A stretch of DNA of 17,376 bases, from NCBI GenBank assembly GCA_015494035.1, contig WGBZ01000199.1, forward strand, positions 1 to 17,376, read 5' to 3'. The notes beneath the pieces are model-generated. The model saw nothing but the letters and a program-made list of their open reading frames with translations, searched no databases and had not been told where the DNA came from. Position numbers and translations under genes: made by a program. Origin of the DNA: Lysobacterales bacterium (GTDB lineage Bacteria > Pseudomonadota > Gammaproteobacteria > Xanthomonadales > Marinicellaceae). Positions 8,807 to 16,283 of this stretch are shown in pieces (the stretch's first letter is position 1; each line of letters starts with the position of its first letter).

Positions 8807-10036
8807 TCATTGGTCTCCGTCGCTGCCGGCAGCCCGCATCATGCTGGCCTTGAAGCTGGCTTCGGAATCCAGCAGGAACTGGCCGGAAACCACGACATTC
8901 TCCCCTTCATCCACGCCCCAGGTAATTTCGGTGTACTGCCCGCTTTCAATACCCAATCCCACCGGTCGGGCAGCAAATTTACCCTCGCCCAGTGCCAGGA
9001 TGACGCGGTTCTCGTCCCCCAGCCGGATCACGGCCTCGCTGGGCACATACAGGATGTTGTCCTTGGGTCCAGCGTAGATGGTGGCATGAGCCAACTGGCC
9101 GGGTTTATAAGCTCCCTCGGGGTTGTCAATGGACAGTCGCGCCATGACCGTGCGGGTTTTGGCATCCAGCTCTGGGTAAACGTATTCAATTTCCCCTTCC
9201 TGGGTGGAGCCGCCTTCGATGGCCAGTTGGTAATCCACCGGCAGGCCTGCCTTGATCAGGCGAAGCTTACGCTCTGGTGCCTGCAGCATCAGCCAGACCT
9301 GATCTAGTACTTCCAGGCGCATCACGGACATGCCCGGCTTGATAAAGCTTCCCTGACGCGCATTTACATGCGCCACAACCCCATCAATGGGCGAATAAAC
9401 TGACACATTTTCCATGACCTTGCGCTGCTTCTTCAGTTGCCGAATTTGTGCGGCGGACAAACCCATGGCGCGCAGGCGAGCTTCTGCGGCACGGATCAGG
9501 TCTTTTTTGCCGGTGGCCAGTATCTGTAGGAAATCGCGCTGGGCGCTGTTCAGTTCAGGCGAGTAAACACTGAAAAGGCGCTGTCCGGCCTTCACTTTCT
9601 CTCCCACTTCCTGGACGCTGGTATCCTGTAACCAACCGGCAAAACGCACTTCCACGTCCCGAATACGGTTGCGGTTGACGGTGACAAAACCCGGTGCCCG
9701 TATGGCGCGCCAGAGTCGTCCGCGTTCCACCGGAGCGGTGCGAATGCCCAGGTTCTGGACCATTTGCGGGTCTATTCGGATGCTGCTGCCATCGTCCACT
9801 TCATCGGCATACACCGGAATCAGGTCCATGCCCATGGGCGATTTGCCAGGCTTGTCGCGACGGTAATTGGGATCCATGGGCGCCACCCAGTACAAGACCT
9901 TGCGTTCGCCCGGCCCGCTTTTGCTGTCGCTGTCGTTGTTCTGGGCCTGTGCGGGAAAGCATGAAAAGCTCAGGCTGACACCCAAAAACAGTGCCATGGG
10001 AAAAATGAATGGTTTGCGTAAATTTATGCTACTCAT
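8807..10036 (-). CDS. cusB: Cu(I)/Ag(I) efflux periplasmic adaptor (membrane fusion protein)
   Basis: The 409 aa protein links CusA to CusC across the periplasm and hands over metal. It has an N-terminal signal sequence ([21 protein letters not shown]). A heavy-metal-binding domain follows at about 48-77, with YWVAPMDP and [12 protein letters not shown]. Methionines M54, M68 and M70 correspond in spacing to the metal-binding M49, M64 and M66 of E. coli CusB. The rest follows adaptor architecture: barrel-sandwich ([32 protein letters not shown]), alpha hairpin ([25 protein letters not shown]) and beta barrel ([22 protein letters not shown]). Its ATG overlaps the cusC stop codon as ATGA, with AGGAG seven bases upstream. 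Length matches E. coli CusB (about 407 aa). Confidence 0.94.
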   Translation of the reverse strand: MSSINLRKPFIFPMALFLGVSLSFSCFPAQAQNNDSDSKSGPGERKVLYWVAPMDPNYRRDKPGKSPMGMDLIPVYADEVDDGSSIRIDPQMVQNLGIRTAPVERGRLWRAIRAPGFVTVNRNRIRDVEVRFAGWLQDTSVQEVGEKVKAGQRLFSVYSPELNSAQRDFLQILATGKKDLIRAAEARLRAMGLSAAQIRQLKKQRKVMENVSVYSPIDGVVAHVNARQGSFIKPGMSVMRLEVLDQVWLMLQAPERKLRLIKAGLPVDYQLAIEGGSTQEGEIEYVYPELDAKTRTVMARLSIDNPEGAYKPGQLAHATIYAGPKDNILYVPSEAVIRLGDENRVILALGEGKFAARPVGLGIESGQYTEITWGVDEGENVVVSGQFLLDSEASFKASMMRAAGSDGDQ

Positions 10037-11487
10037 TGCGCTGCTCCTGTGTGTTCGTGGCCATGTTGATGGGTCGTCTTGCCTTGATCGTCTGTTTTGC
10101 TATCGGGTTCCGGGCTGCTTTCCAGCACGCTCAGCCATCGCCCTTGCAGGTAGCTCAGGGAGACCCAGCTTTGCCATTGCCGAACCTGCCAACGGATGGC
10201 GGCAAGCTGGGTTTTGAGGAGGTTCTTCTGCGCCAGAATGACCGGAGTGAAATCACCGGTACCGGCACTGTAGGCGTCTTCGGCCGCCTGCACATTGAGT
10301 TTGGCTTCGGTTAACAGACGCTGGCGATATAATTCACTGGCCTGCTTCGCCTGTTGCCAACCGCTACGGGCACTTCCCAGTTCAGCCTGTAGCTGGAGCC
10401 ATTGCGCCTGACGACGATCCTTGGCCGCTTCGCGGGCAGCCAGGGCAGCGGCCACCTCGGCATCTGTGGCACCACGCCGGGCGAAAGGCAGGTCAATACT
10501 GGCCGTCAGGGCAAACAAGTCATTGCGTTCGATGCCATTGGCGTCGGTACCAAACCGCTTGCGGTATTCGCCCCCGATCATCCATTGTGGTTTTTTCTTT
10601 TCCTGTGCCAGGCCAATGGCTTCCTCGGCTGCACGGACCCTGGCATCGTGGCGTTTCACAGCCGGGTGCTGGGCGAAGGCCTGCGGGGCGATTTTGAGTT
10701 CCTCAGCCTGAGCAGGCAGGTCAGGCCAGCTGGGATCACCATGGCCGGCAATACTGTGGTATTCCGACTCTTTGGCGGCCATCTCTTCAGTCACGCGGAT
10801 CAGTTCATCTTTCAGTCTTAGCCATTCCAGGCGAGCCTGAATCACGTCCTGTTGTTGTGCCCTGCCCTCTGCCAGTTTGTTTTCTGCCAGTTTGATCAGC
10901 TCGGACAGCAACTGCCGGTTCTCGATGAGAATTCGCTTTTTGTGTTGCAAAAAATAGAGGTCCAGCCAGAGCCGCTGGGTTTTCCGCACCCGTTGCAAAA
11001 AATTGGCCTGGCTGTCGAAGGCAAAACTGTTGGCTGTTGCCAGTGAATGGGCCTTGAGTAGCTGACGTGTTTTGCCGCGGGGTATGGCCTGTTTTAGGCC
11101 AAATCGCCATTGAGTGGTGGGGTTTTCTGTCAGAGACAATCCATCAAACGGCACATTGAACAGCCCGGTGGTGAAGACCGGATTGGGCAAGGCGCTTTTG
11201 GCCGTGGCCAGGTGTTTAAATTGACGGGCTTTGTTCTGCCCCACGCGCCAGCTCGGGTCATGACGCCGAACAGCCTCGGCCACCAGACGGAATATGACTT
11301 CGCCCTGCGTGTTATTCGCCTCATTGAGGGTTGAATCGGGAGTGTTATGGGGCCGCCCGACTTGTACCTGAGCGGTGAGCAAATCGCCGGGACGCGATGA
11401 GCCATCGGCGTGCGCGGGTAATGTAACAACCAGCCACAGGGCACCCAGCGCGTAGCTGACAGCCCGGGTCTTGAAAAAAATCTCCAT
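10033..11487 (-). CDS. cusC: TolC-family outer membrane factor of the Cu/Ag efflux pump
   Basis: The 484 aa protein forms the outer-membrane exit duct of the tripartite pump. It has a signal peptide (SYALGALWLVVTLPAHA). Two OEP repeats follow: the first around residues 65-260 with the helical stretch LDLYFLQHKKRILIENRQLLSELIKLAENKLAEGRAQQQDVIQA broken here for description, the second around 280-470 with SIDLPFARRG and AYSAGTGDFTPVILAQKNLL. The tail is histidine-rich (THQHGHEHTG), unusual for this family and possibly metal-binding. No lipobox cysteine is visible, so unlike E. coli CusC it does not appear to be a lipoprotein. AGGA lies eight bases before the ATG. It is 129 bp downstream of the CopL-like gene. 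Confidence 0.9.
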   Translation of the reverse strand: MEIFFKTRAVSYALGALWLVVTLPAHADGSSRPGDLLTAQVQVGRPHNTPDSTLNEANNTQGEVIFRLVAEAVRRHDPSWRVGQNKARQFKHLATAKSALPNPVFTTGLFNVPFDGLSLTENPTTQWRFGLKQAIPRGKTRQLLKAHSLATANSFAFDSQANFLQRVRKTQRLWLDLYFLQHKKRILIENRQLLSELIKLAENKLAEGRAQQQDVIQARLEWLRLKDELIRVTEEMAAKESEYHSIAGHGDPSWPDLPAQAEELKIAPQAFAQHPAVKRHDARVRAAEEAIGLAQEKKKPQWMIGGEYRKRFGTDANGIERNDLFALTASIDLPFARRGATDAEVAAALAAREAAKDRRQAQWLQLQAELGSARSGWQQAKQASELYRQRLLTEAKLNVQAAEDAYSAGTGDFTPVILAQKNLLKTQLAAIRWQVRQWQSWVSLSYLQGRWLSVLESSPEPDSKTDDQGKTTHQHGHEHTGAAQ

Positions 11488-11616
11488 GGTGCATTCCTGT
11501 CTTGAAATTAGGGATCAGGCAAGGGACGCAGGCCGCTTCAGGCACTTGCGTATTGCCAGAAACTCCACACCCGGAAGCCGTTGACCGGTCACAGGCGCAG
11601 AATAAAAACGGGAATG

Positions 11617-12102
11617 TCAGGCGATGGGAGGTCGAAAAGGAGGTAAAACAGGTTGTTGCAGCCAGTGAATCTGGTGCAGGTCGGTGATTTTTTGCGCCTG
11701 CAGATTGAGGAGCAGATTTGGCAAGAGATGAAAGAGGACAAAACCGGTGCCAAAATGGCAAGTAGACTGGCACTGGCAACCGCCGTCATCGCAGCAATCG
11801 CAGTCGCCCCCAACTGAAGCACTGGCCTGTGTTGTGCCATGGCCATGACTGGCGCCAGCTGAAAGACCCCTGGAATGCTTGGCCATTAAGGCACTCATGG
11901 CCTGATGGTGATGACTGTTGGGACGGTTTGCGAGGCTCTTGTGCCCTTCATGCTTCACGTCATGCTTCAGGGCAGTGCCGCTTTCCTGAGGCGCTTTGTG
12001 TGACTGGCTGGTGGCGGAGTGCATGGCACAGGGCGAAGTGGCAGCTGCCACAGGTGCCAGCCACAAATTGAACACCGCAAGAAAAACCAGCCCGTATCGC
12101 AT
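11617..12102 (-). CDS. CopL-like secreted Cys/His-rich protein, first gene of the copper operon
   Basis: The 161 aa product starts with a signal peptide (RYGLVFLAVFNLWLAPVAAA). The mature part has about 15 histidines (including HHH, HGH and HEGH) and a cysteine cluster, CDCCDDGGCQCQSTCH. A short hydrophobic stretch (GFVLFHLLPNLLLNL) and the tail PPFRPPIA follow. This composition resembles small CopL or DUF2946-type proteins found at the head of copper resistance operons, but I cannot assign the family firmly. A periplasmic copper-binding or copper-sensing accessory role is an inference from composition and position. The frame is open to 12201, but that extension would read into the repeat element at 12146-12313, lacks sense as protein, and the signal peptide begins at the ATG 12100-12102, which has GAGG about seven bases upstream. 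Confidence 0.75.
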   Translation of the reverse strand: MRYGLVFLAVFNLWLAPVAAATSPCAMHSATSQSHKAPQESGTALKHDVKHEGHKSLANRPNSHHHQAMSALMAKHSRGLSAGASHGHGTTQASASVGGDCDCCDDGGCQCQSTCHFGTGFVLFHLLPNLLLNLQAQKITDLHQIHWLQQPVLPPFRPPIA

Positions 12103-12145
12103 GAATGCCTCAGTTATTTGATCACGGCGAAGCGTGCCTGTTCGC

Positions 12146-12313
12146 CTAGGGAACCTCTGATCGAATCGTGACACGGCATCTTGTGGCGTAAAATCGTCCA
12201 TTTCTGCGTTGCAAACCTTCGCAATAGCCTGCTATTACGTGCAGTTTGCGCCTTGAACTGAACAATTTTTCACAACAATCTGCTCGCGCCAGATTCAATC
12301 AGAGCTTCCCTAG
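12146..12313 (-). mobile_element. MITE-like palindromic element, copy C (168 bp subtype)
   Basis: It runs from CTAG (12146-12149) to CTAG (12310-12313) and is nearly identical, in reverse orientation, to copy B at 14215-14382; I count roughly ten differences. Its ends read TAGGGAACCTCTGATCGAAT and, inverted, TAGGGAAGCTCTGATTGAAT. The centre is CGCAATAGC-CT-GCTATTACG (12220-12239). It encodes no transposase. It lies between the promoter at 12356-12384 and the CopL-like gene, so it would be part of that 5' leader. Confidence 0.85.
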
Positions 12314-12322
12314 ATGTGTTGG

Positions 12323-12339
12323 ATGAGAAAGATTCTCAT
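12323..12339. promoter_or_regulatory. Fur-like inverted repeat operator
   Basis: ATGAGAA-AGA-TTCTCAT is a perfect 7 bp dyad with a 3 bp spacer. On the minus strand it can be read as TGAGAAT-C-TTTCTCA, close to the 7-1-7 form of Fur boxes. It lies about 10-26 bases downstream of the start point predicted from the promoter at 12356-12384, where a repressor would block transcription. A CusR/CopR-type regulator is an alternative. Confidence 0.5.
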
Positions 12340-12355
12340 TAGTTCCACATCAAGC

Positions 12356-12384
12356 AGTATAACGGCGATAACCGGTGATCTCAA
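12356..12384 (-). promoter_or_regulatory. Sigma-70 promoter of the copper efflux operon
   Basis: On the minus strand TTGAGA (12379-12384, 5 of 6) and TATACT (12356-12361, 5 of 6) are separated by exactly 17 bp. Transcription would start near 12349 and run leftwards into the CopL-like gene and cusCBA, giving a leader of about 247 nt, most of it the MITE copy C. Confidence 0.65.
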
Positions 12385-12389
12385 GGGAC

Positions 12390-12424
12390 TTAAGGAAGCT
12401 CTGATCGAATCATGAGCACGCATC
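12390..12424 (-). mobile_element. MITE end fragment, copy E
   Basis: TTAAGGAAGCTCTGATCGAA (from 12390) and the following bases match one end of the full elements for about 35 bp, then similarity stops at the end of the lysine-rich protein gene. No second end is present nearby. It directly abuts the -35 side of the copper-operon promoter. Confidence 0.65.
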
Positions 12425-12758
12425 ATCTTTTGCCCCTTTTCTTTTGCTGAACCTTCCTGGCCTTTTTTTGCGCTTGCTTCTGGGCCCGGTTTTTGGCCAC
12501 GGCTTTACTGGCGGCTTTCTTGATTTCCTTGTGGACTTTCCGGGTTTTCTTGCGTTGCTTTTTCTGCCGCGACTCGAAGGCACTTACCTGTTCGCGTATG
12601 GCTTTCTTGGTCTGCTTGACCTGGCTGGCGGCCTTGCGTGCCTTTTCAGCGGCCTTGCGCGCTTTTTTGGCTGCTTTACGCGCTTTTTTGATGGTTTTCA
12701 ACAGCAATTTTTCCAGCTCCTGAATTTCTTTCTTGCGGTTTTTTTTCTTGCTGGACAT
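12423..12758 (-). CDS. Very basic, lysine/alanine-rich histone H1-like protein
   Basis: Of 111 residues I count 35 lysines and 12 arginines. Residues 24-44 are three perfect heptads (KKARKAA, KKARKAA, EKARKAA), and the whole is predicted helical or coiled coil. This resembles the C-terminal tails of bacterial histone H1-like proteins (AlgP and PhaF type), which bind nucleic acids or polyanions, but I cannot assign a family. No membrane segment or signal peptide is present. AGGAG lies nine bases before the ATG. It follows ppk2 by 95 bp on the same strand without an obvious terminator, so the two may be co-transcribed. Polyphosphate or DNA binding is an inference from charge and neighbour. The stop codon adjoins MITE fragment E, so its 3' end may have been altered by that element. 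Confidence 0.75.
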   Translation of the reverse strand: MSSKKKNRKKEIQELEKLLLKTIKKARKAAKKARKAAEKARKAASQVKQTKKAIREQVSAFESRQKKQRKKTRKVHKEIKKAASKAVAKNRAQKQAQKKARKVQQKKRGKR

Positions 12759-12853
12759 GACCTAGTACTCCTGTTTTTGTGTTTTTAATCAAACTGGCTG
12801 GCCTATATTGCCAGAACCGGCTTGCCGAGGGTTGCCCGGATTGACCGGCTGAC

Positions 12854-13882
12854 TCAATCGCGGCTTTCGTCCTGATTGGCATAGATGTCACGCACCGAGC
12901 CGATAATTTTGGGGTCCGGTGTGCCGACGATGCTCTCGTCCTTGTCCGGATAATCCAGGTTTGAGAGAAAATGCCGCATGACGTTGATGCGTGCGCGCTT
13001 CTTGTCATCAGATTTGACCACCGTCCAGGGCGCATCGGCCGTATCGGTGTGAAAGAACATGGCTTTCTTGGCTTCGGTGTAGTCATCCCACTTGTCCAGG
13101 GATTGCAGGTCAATGGGGCTGAGTTTCCACTGTTTAAGCGGGTCATTCTGACGTGAATGGAAGCGACGCAGCTGTTCCTGGCGGGTCACGGAAAACCAGT
13201 ATTTATTGAGTATCAGGCCCGTGTTGACCAGCATGCGCTCCAGTGCTGGAACCTGTCGCATAAACTCCAGATAGTCCTTGTCGGTGGTGAATCCCATTAC
13301 CTTTTCCACACCGGCGCGGTTGTACCAGGAACGGTCGAAAAACACCATTTGGCCGCGGGTGGGCAAGTGCTGGATATAACGTTGAAAATACCATTGGCCG
13401 CGTTCGATTTCGGTGGGTTTTTCCAGCGCAACAACGTGAGCGGCACGTGGGTTAAGGTGTTCCATAAACCGTTTGATGGTGCCACCCTTGCCCGCCGCAT
13501 CGCGGCCTTCAAAAAGCGAGACGATGCGCTGACCGGACTGGCGAACCCAGTTCTGGGCTTTCAGCAGCTCCGTTTGCAGCAGGTGTTTTTCGTGTTCGTA
13601 TTCCTCAAGACCCATTTTTTCCGGGTACGGGTAATCGCCGGCCAGGTAAGACAGCTTGAGCAGTTTCTTGCCGGACAGGGCGTTGCCCTGCTTCATGACA
13701 TATTCCGGGTTGGTGTATTTTTTCAGGGTCTTGCGCGCCGTCTTTCTGAGGGCTTTTTGCTTCGCCTCCTGTTTGGCCTTCTTTTTGTTCTTTTTGGTTT
13801 TCTTAGGCGAGGGTTCGGGCACATGAATGGCGGTGCTTGGCATCGCCTGCACCCGGTTATCGGCAAGTTTCAATGTCGTCAT
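12854..13882 (-). CDS. ppk2: Class I polyphosphate kinase 2 (nucleotide phosphorylation with polyphosphate)
   Basis: PPK2 enzymes move phosphate between polyphosphate and nucleotides, mostly making GTP or ATP from the diphosphates. The 342 aa protein has a single PPK2 domain: Walker A GRDAAGKGGT (126-135), Walker B FFDRSWYNRAGVE (181-193) and the lid region ending WKLSPIDLQSLDKW (about 253-266). One domain of this size suits class I; the exact nucleotide preference cannot be read from sequence. Residues 26-55 form an extra lysine-rich segment (KKTKKNKKKAKQEAKQK), which could hold polyphosphate. The start at 13882 has GGGAGG eight bases upstream. A second ATG at residue 14 is possible. The lysine-rich protein gene lies downstream. 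Confidence 0.92.
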   Translation of the reverse strand: MTTLKLADNRVQAMPSTAIHVPEPSPKKTKKNKKKAKQEAKQKALRKTARKTLKKYTNPEYVMKQGNALSGKKLLKLSYLAGDYPYPEKMGLEEYEHEKHLLQTELLKAQNWVRQSGQRIVSLFEGRDAAGKGGTIKRFMEHLNPRAAHVVALEKPTEIERGQWYFQRYIQHLPTRGQMVFFDRSWYNRAGVEKVMGFTTDKDYLEFMRQVPALERMLVNTGLILNKYWFSVTRQEQLRRFHSRQNDPLKQWKLSPIDLQSLDKWDDYTEAKKAMFFHTDTADAPWTVVKSDDKKRARINVMRHFLSNLDYPDKDESIVGTPDPKIIGSVRDIYANQDESRD

Positions 13883-13904
13883 GTTTGACCCTCCCGGAAA
13901 GACC

Positions 13905-13923
13905 GGGGCCTCAACATGGCCCC
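13905..13923 (-). promoter_or_regulatory. GC-rich leader hairpin before ppk2
   Basis: GGGGCC (13905-13910) and GGCCCC (13918-13923) form a 6 bp stem with a 7 nt loop about nine bases upstream of the ppk2 Shine-Dalgarno site. No U run follows, so it is more likely a leader structure than a terminator. Confidence 0.4.
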
Positions 13924-13988
13924 TTGGTTGTTATCAATTTAGCACAGGTTAATGGTGATAAGCATGACCTGGGTCAATTGGCGTGCGC

Positions 13989-14020
13989 AAAAAAACCCTG
14001 CCGGTTCGACCAGACAGGGC
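13989..14020 (-). terminator. Rho-independent terminator for leftward transcription, probably of ppnN
   Basis: On the minus strand CCCTG (14015-14019) pairs with CAGGG (13996-14000), with further pairing of GGT and ACC inside, followed by seven Ts (13989-13995). It faces transcripts coming from ppnN, whose stop lies about 360 bp away because the two MITE copies intervene. Confidence 0.75.
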
Positions 14021-14052
14021 TTGGAATCAATCCATTGCCGGGGAGATTCTGG

Positions 14053-14218
14053 TTAGGGAAGCGCTGATTGAATCTGGACGAAGCAGATTATGCGGAAAAC
14101 GTTCGAGAACAAGGCGAAGTTCGCAGCCAATAGCAGGCTATTGGCAAGGACTTCAACGCAGTTATCGGACGTTTTAGGTATGAGAAGCGAGTTCACGATT
14201 CGATCAGAGCTTCCCTAG
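14053..14218 (+). mobile_element. MITE-like palindromic element, copy A (166 bp subtype)
   Basis: It runs from TTAG (14053-14056) to CTAG (14215-14218). The terminal inverted repeats read TAGGGAAGCGCTGATTGAAT and, inverted, TAGGGAAGCTCTGATCGAAT. The centre is the perfect palindrome GCCAATAGC-AG-GCTATTGGC (14126-14145). The arms remain partly complementary throughout (roughly 60 percent), so a transcript could fold into one long hairpin. It shares its right CTAG with copy B and is closest in sequence to copy D. No coding capacity. Confidence 0.88.
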
Positions 14219-14382
14219 GGAAGCGCTGATTGAATCTGGCGCGAGCGGATTGTTGTGAAAAATTGTTCAGTTCTAGGCGCAAGCCGCACGCAATAGCAAG
14301 CTATTGCGAAGGTTTGCAACGCAGAAATGGACGATTTTACGCCGTAAGATGCCGTGTCACGATTCGATCAGAGCTTCCCTAG
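14215..14382 (+). mobile_element. MITE-like palindromic element, copy B (168 bp subtype)
   Basis: It runs from CTAG (14215-14218, shared with copy A) to CTAG (14379-14382). Ends match those of copy A, but the interior is the second subtype, shared with copy C. The centre is CGCAATAGC-AA-GCTATTGCG (14289-14308). The right-hand CTAG contains the stop codon of ppnN. Confidence 0.88.
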
Positions 14383-15761
14383 GTAACCACCTCAAAAACC
14401 GGCGTGTAAACGCTGCCAGGCAATTTCATCCGGCCCTGCTCCACAAACGTGCGCAACAGCTTGTCCAGTTTCTGCATCAATGCCGGATCACCGGAGATTT
14501 TGAAAACGCCTTTTTCTGCGATTTCCCGTCGGCCAAATTCCTTCACGTTGCCGGCCACAATGCCGGAAAAAACGCGCCGCAAATCCCGCGCCAGGTCTTC
14601 AATGGGCTGATCGCGATGCAAATTCAGCGCGGCCATGTTTTCATGTGTTGGAATAAACGGTTTCTGGAATCCTTCATCAATCTTTAAGGCCCAGTCAAAG
14701 TAATAGGAAATTTGGTTCTTGCTGCGGTATTCCTTCACCTCATTGATGCCCTTGACCATTTCCTTGGCGACTTTTTCCGGGTCGTCAATAATAATCTGGT
14801 ACAGCCCGGTGGCTTCCTTGCCTAGAGCAAACTCGATAAAGTCATTGATCTGGGCAAAATAATCGGCGGATTCTGCCGGGCCGGTCATGATAAACGGGTA
14901 TTTCATGTGGCGGTTGTCCGGGTGCAGCAAAATGCCCAGCAGGTAGAGGATTTCCTCTGCCGTGCCCACGCCGCCGGGGAAGACAATAATGCCGTGACCC
15001 AGCCGCACAAAGGCTTCCAGGCGCTTTTCAATGTCCGGCATGATCACCAGCTTGTTAACGATGGGATTCGGCGCTTCAGCGGCAATGATGCCCGGCTCGG
15101 TGATGCCGATATAACGGCCGTCGTGAATCCGTTGTTTGGCATGCCCCACCGATGCTCCTTTCATGGGGCCTTTCATGGCGCCGGTGCCGCAGCCAGTGCA
15201 GGTATCCATGCCTCGCAACCCCAACTGATAACCCACGTTTTTGGTGTACTGGTATTCGTGCCGGGGAATGGAATGGCCGCCCCAGCACACCACCAGGTTG
15301 GGTTCCTTGCCGAACTGGTGCACCTCGCCCCGGCGCAGAATTTCAAACACGAAATTGGTGATGCCCGAGGATGTATTGACGTCGTAGTGACTGGGCCGGG
15401 CCAGTTCAGTGTTCTGGAAGACAATGTCACGCAGCACCGAAAAAATCGAGTCGCGAATACCTTCGATCATCTTGCCATCAACGAATGCCTGCGCCGGGGC
15501 GTTGAAAAACTCCAGGTGTATGCCACGTTCCCGGGGCAGCAGGCGCACGTCAAAATCGGGATAACGTTCCAGCACCGCCATGGCATCGTCTTCCTTGGCG
15601 TCGCAGTTCAAAACCGCCAGGCAACACTTGCGGAACAAGGCGTGCACCGGACTGTTGCCCACTTCCATCATGGACTGCACTTCTTCCTGCGAAAGCAGGG
15701 TCATGTTACCCCGAGCCGCAATGATGGTATGGTCGATCGTGGGTAGATTGTTACAATTCAT
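14379..15761 (-). CDS. ppnN: Pyrimidine/purine nucleotide 5'-monophosphate nucleosidase
   Basis: The 460 aa protein matches E. coli PpnN (YgdH, 454 aa) from end to end. It cleaves nucleoside monophosphates to base and ribose 5-phosphate, and in E. coli it is stimulated by (p)ppGpp. The LOG-type core is present: VVCWGGHSI (158-165), CTGCGTGAMKGPMKGASVGHA (188 onwards), TEPGIIAAEAPNP and PGGVGTAEEILYLLGI (262 onwards). The C-terminal part matches too (SHENMAAL-like THENMAALNLHRDQP, RRVFSGIVAGNVKE, RMKLPGS). The ATG at 15759-15761 has AAGGAG about five bases upstream and gives the family's usual N-terminus. It follows msrA by 48 bp without a terminator. Its TAG stop lies inside the CTAG boundary of MITE copy B; the last residues VVT end where the element begins. 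Confidence 0.95.
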   Translation of the reverse strand: MNCNNLPTIDHTIIAARGNMTLLSQEEVQSMMEVGNSPVHALFRKCCLAVLNCDAKEDDAMAVLERYPDFDVRLLPRERGIHLEFFNAPAQAFVDGKMIEGIRDSIFSVLRDIVFQNTELARPSHYDVNTSSGITNFVFEILRRGEVHQFGKEPNLVVCWGGHSIPRHEYQYTKNVGYQLGLRGMDTCTGCGTGAMKGPMKGASVGHAKQRIHDGRYIGITEPGIIAAEAPNPIVNKLVIMPDIEKRLEAFVRLGHGIIVFPGGVGTAEEILYLLGILLHPDNRHMKYPFIMTGPAESADYFAQINDFIEFALGKEATGLYQIIIDDPEKVAKEMVKGINEVKEYRSKNQISYYFDWALKIDEGFQKPFIPTHENMAALNLHRDQPIEDLARDLRRVFSGIVAGNVKEFGRREIAEKGVFKISGDPALMQKLDKLLRTFVEQGRMKLPGSVYTPVFEVVT

Positions 15762-15809
15762 GGAATCTCCTTTATTGTTGTTATTGTCTGTGGTTGTTTA
15801 TCGAGAAGG

Positions 15810-16283
15810 CTAAAGATGGCAACTGCCCAAGCCTTTCTTTTTCAGGTAATGCTGGTGGTAGTCTTCAGCCGGATAAAACGTGGTCGCCGGGGTGATTTCC
15901 GTCACAATCGGGCGCGAATACTGGCCGCTGGCTTCCAGCGCCGCGCGGGAGGCTTCAGCCATTTTCTGCTGCGCCGCGCTGTGAGTGAAAATCGCACTGC
16001 GATACTGACTGCCCACATCGGGGCCCTGCCGGTTTTTCTGCGTCGGGTCATGCAGTTGCCAGAAACGTTCCAGTAACTGCTCGTAGCTGATGCATTGCGG
16101 GTCAAACGTCACCTGCACCACTTCCGCGTGTCCGCTGTTGCCCTGGCAAACCTGTTCGTAGGTCGGGTTTTGCAGATGACCGCCCAGGTAGCCGGCGCGG
16201 GTTTCCAGCACACCGTCCAATTCATCAAAGGCCGCCTGCACGCCCCAGAAACAGCCGGCGCCAAATGTTGCCAATTCTTTCAT
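15810..16283 (-). CDS. msrA: Peptide methionine sulfoxide reductase MsrA
   Basis: MsrA reduces methionine-S-sulfoxide in proteins in the cytoplasm using thioredoxin. The 157 aa protein has the catalytic GCFWG (10-14, C11), GYLGGHLQNPTYEQVCQGNSGHAEVVQV (broken by description), the HDPTQKNRQGPDVGSQYRS block and YHQHYL near the C-terminus. The C-terminal tail KKGLGSCHL carries one probable resolving cysteine. I prefer the ATG at 16281-16283 because the family normally begins with MKE...ATFGAGCFWG; an ATG ten codons upstream (16313) is in frame. Neither has an ideal ribosome site: GAGG lies about 15 bases before the first, and directly next to the second. ppnN follows on the same strand and is probably co-transcribed. 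Confidence 0.93.
   Translation of the reverse strand: MKELATFGAGCFWGVQAAFDELDGVLETRAGYLGGHLQNPTYEQVCQGNSGHAEVVQVTFDPQCISYEQLLERFWQLHDPTQKNRQGPDVGSQYRSAIFTHSAAQQKMAEASRAALEASGQYSRPIVTEITPATTFYPAEDYHQHYLKKKGLGSCHL

Noticed and set aside
12103..12201. N-terminal extension of the CopL-like protein
   Set aside because: The extra 33 residues are read partly from the MITE copy C, and a complete signal peptide begins at 12102 with its own ribosome site.
14053..14382. CRISPR array
   Set aside because: Only two repeated units, each about 166 bp, palindromic and directly abutting, with dispersed copies elsewhere. This is not repeat-spacer structure.
14907..15746. 279-codon plus-strand open frame opposite ppnN
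   Set aside because: ppnN matches its family end to end on the other strand, so this frame is a shadow.
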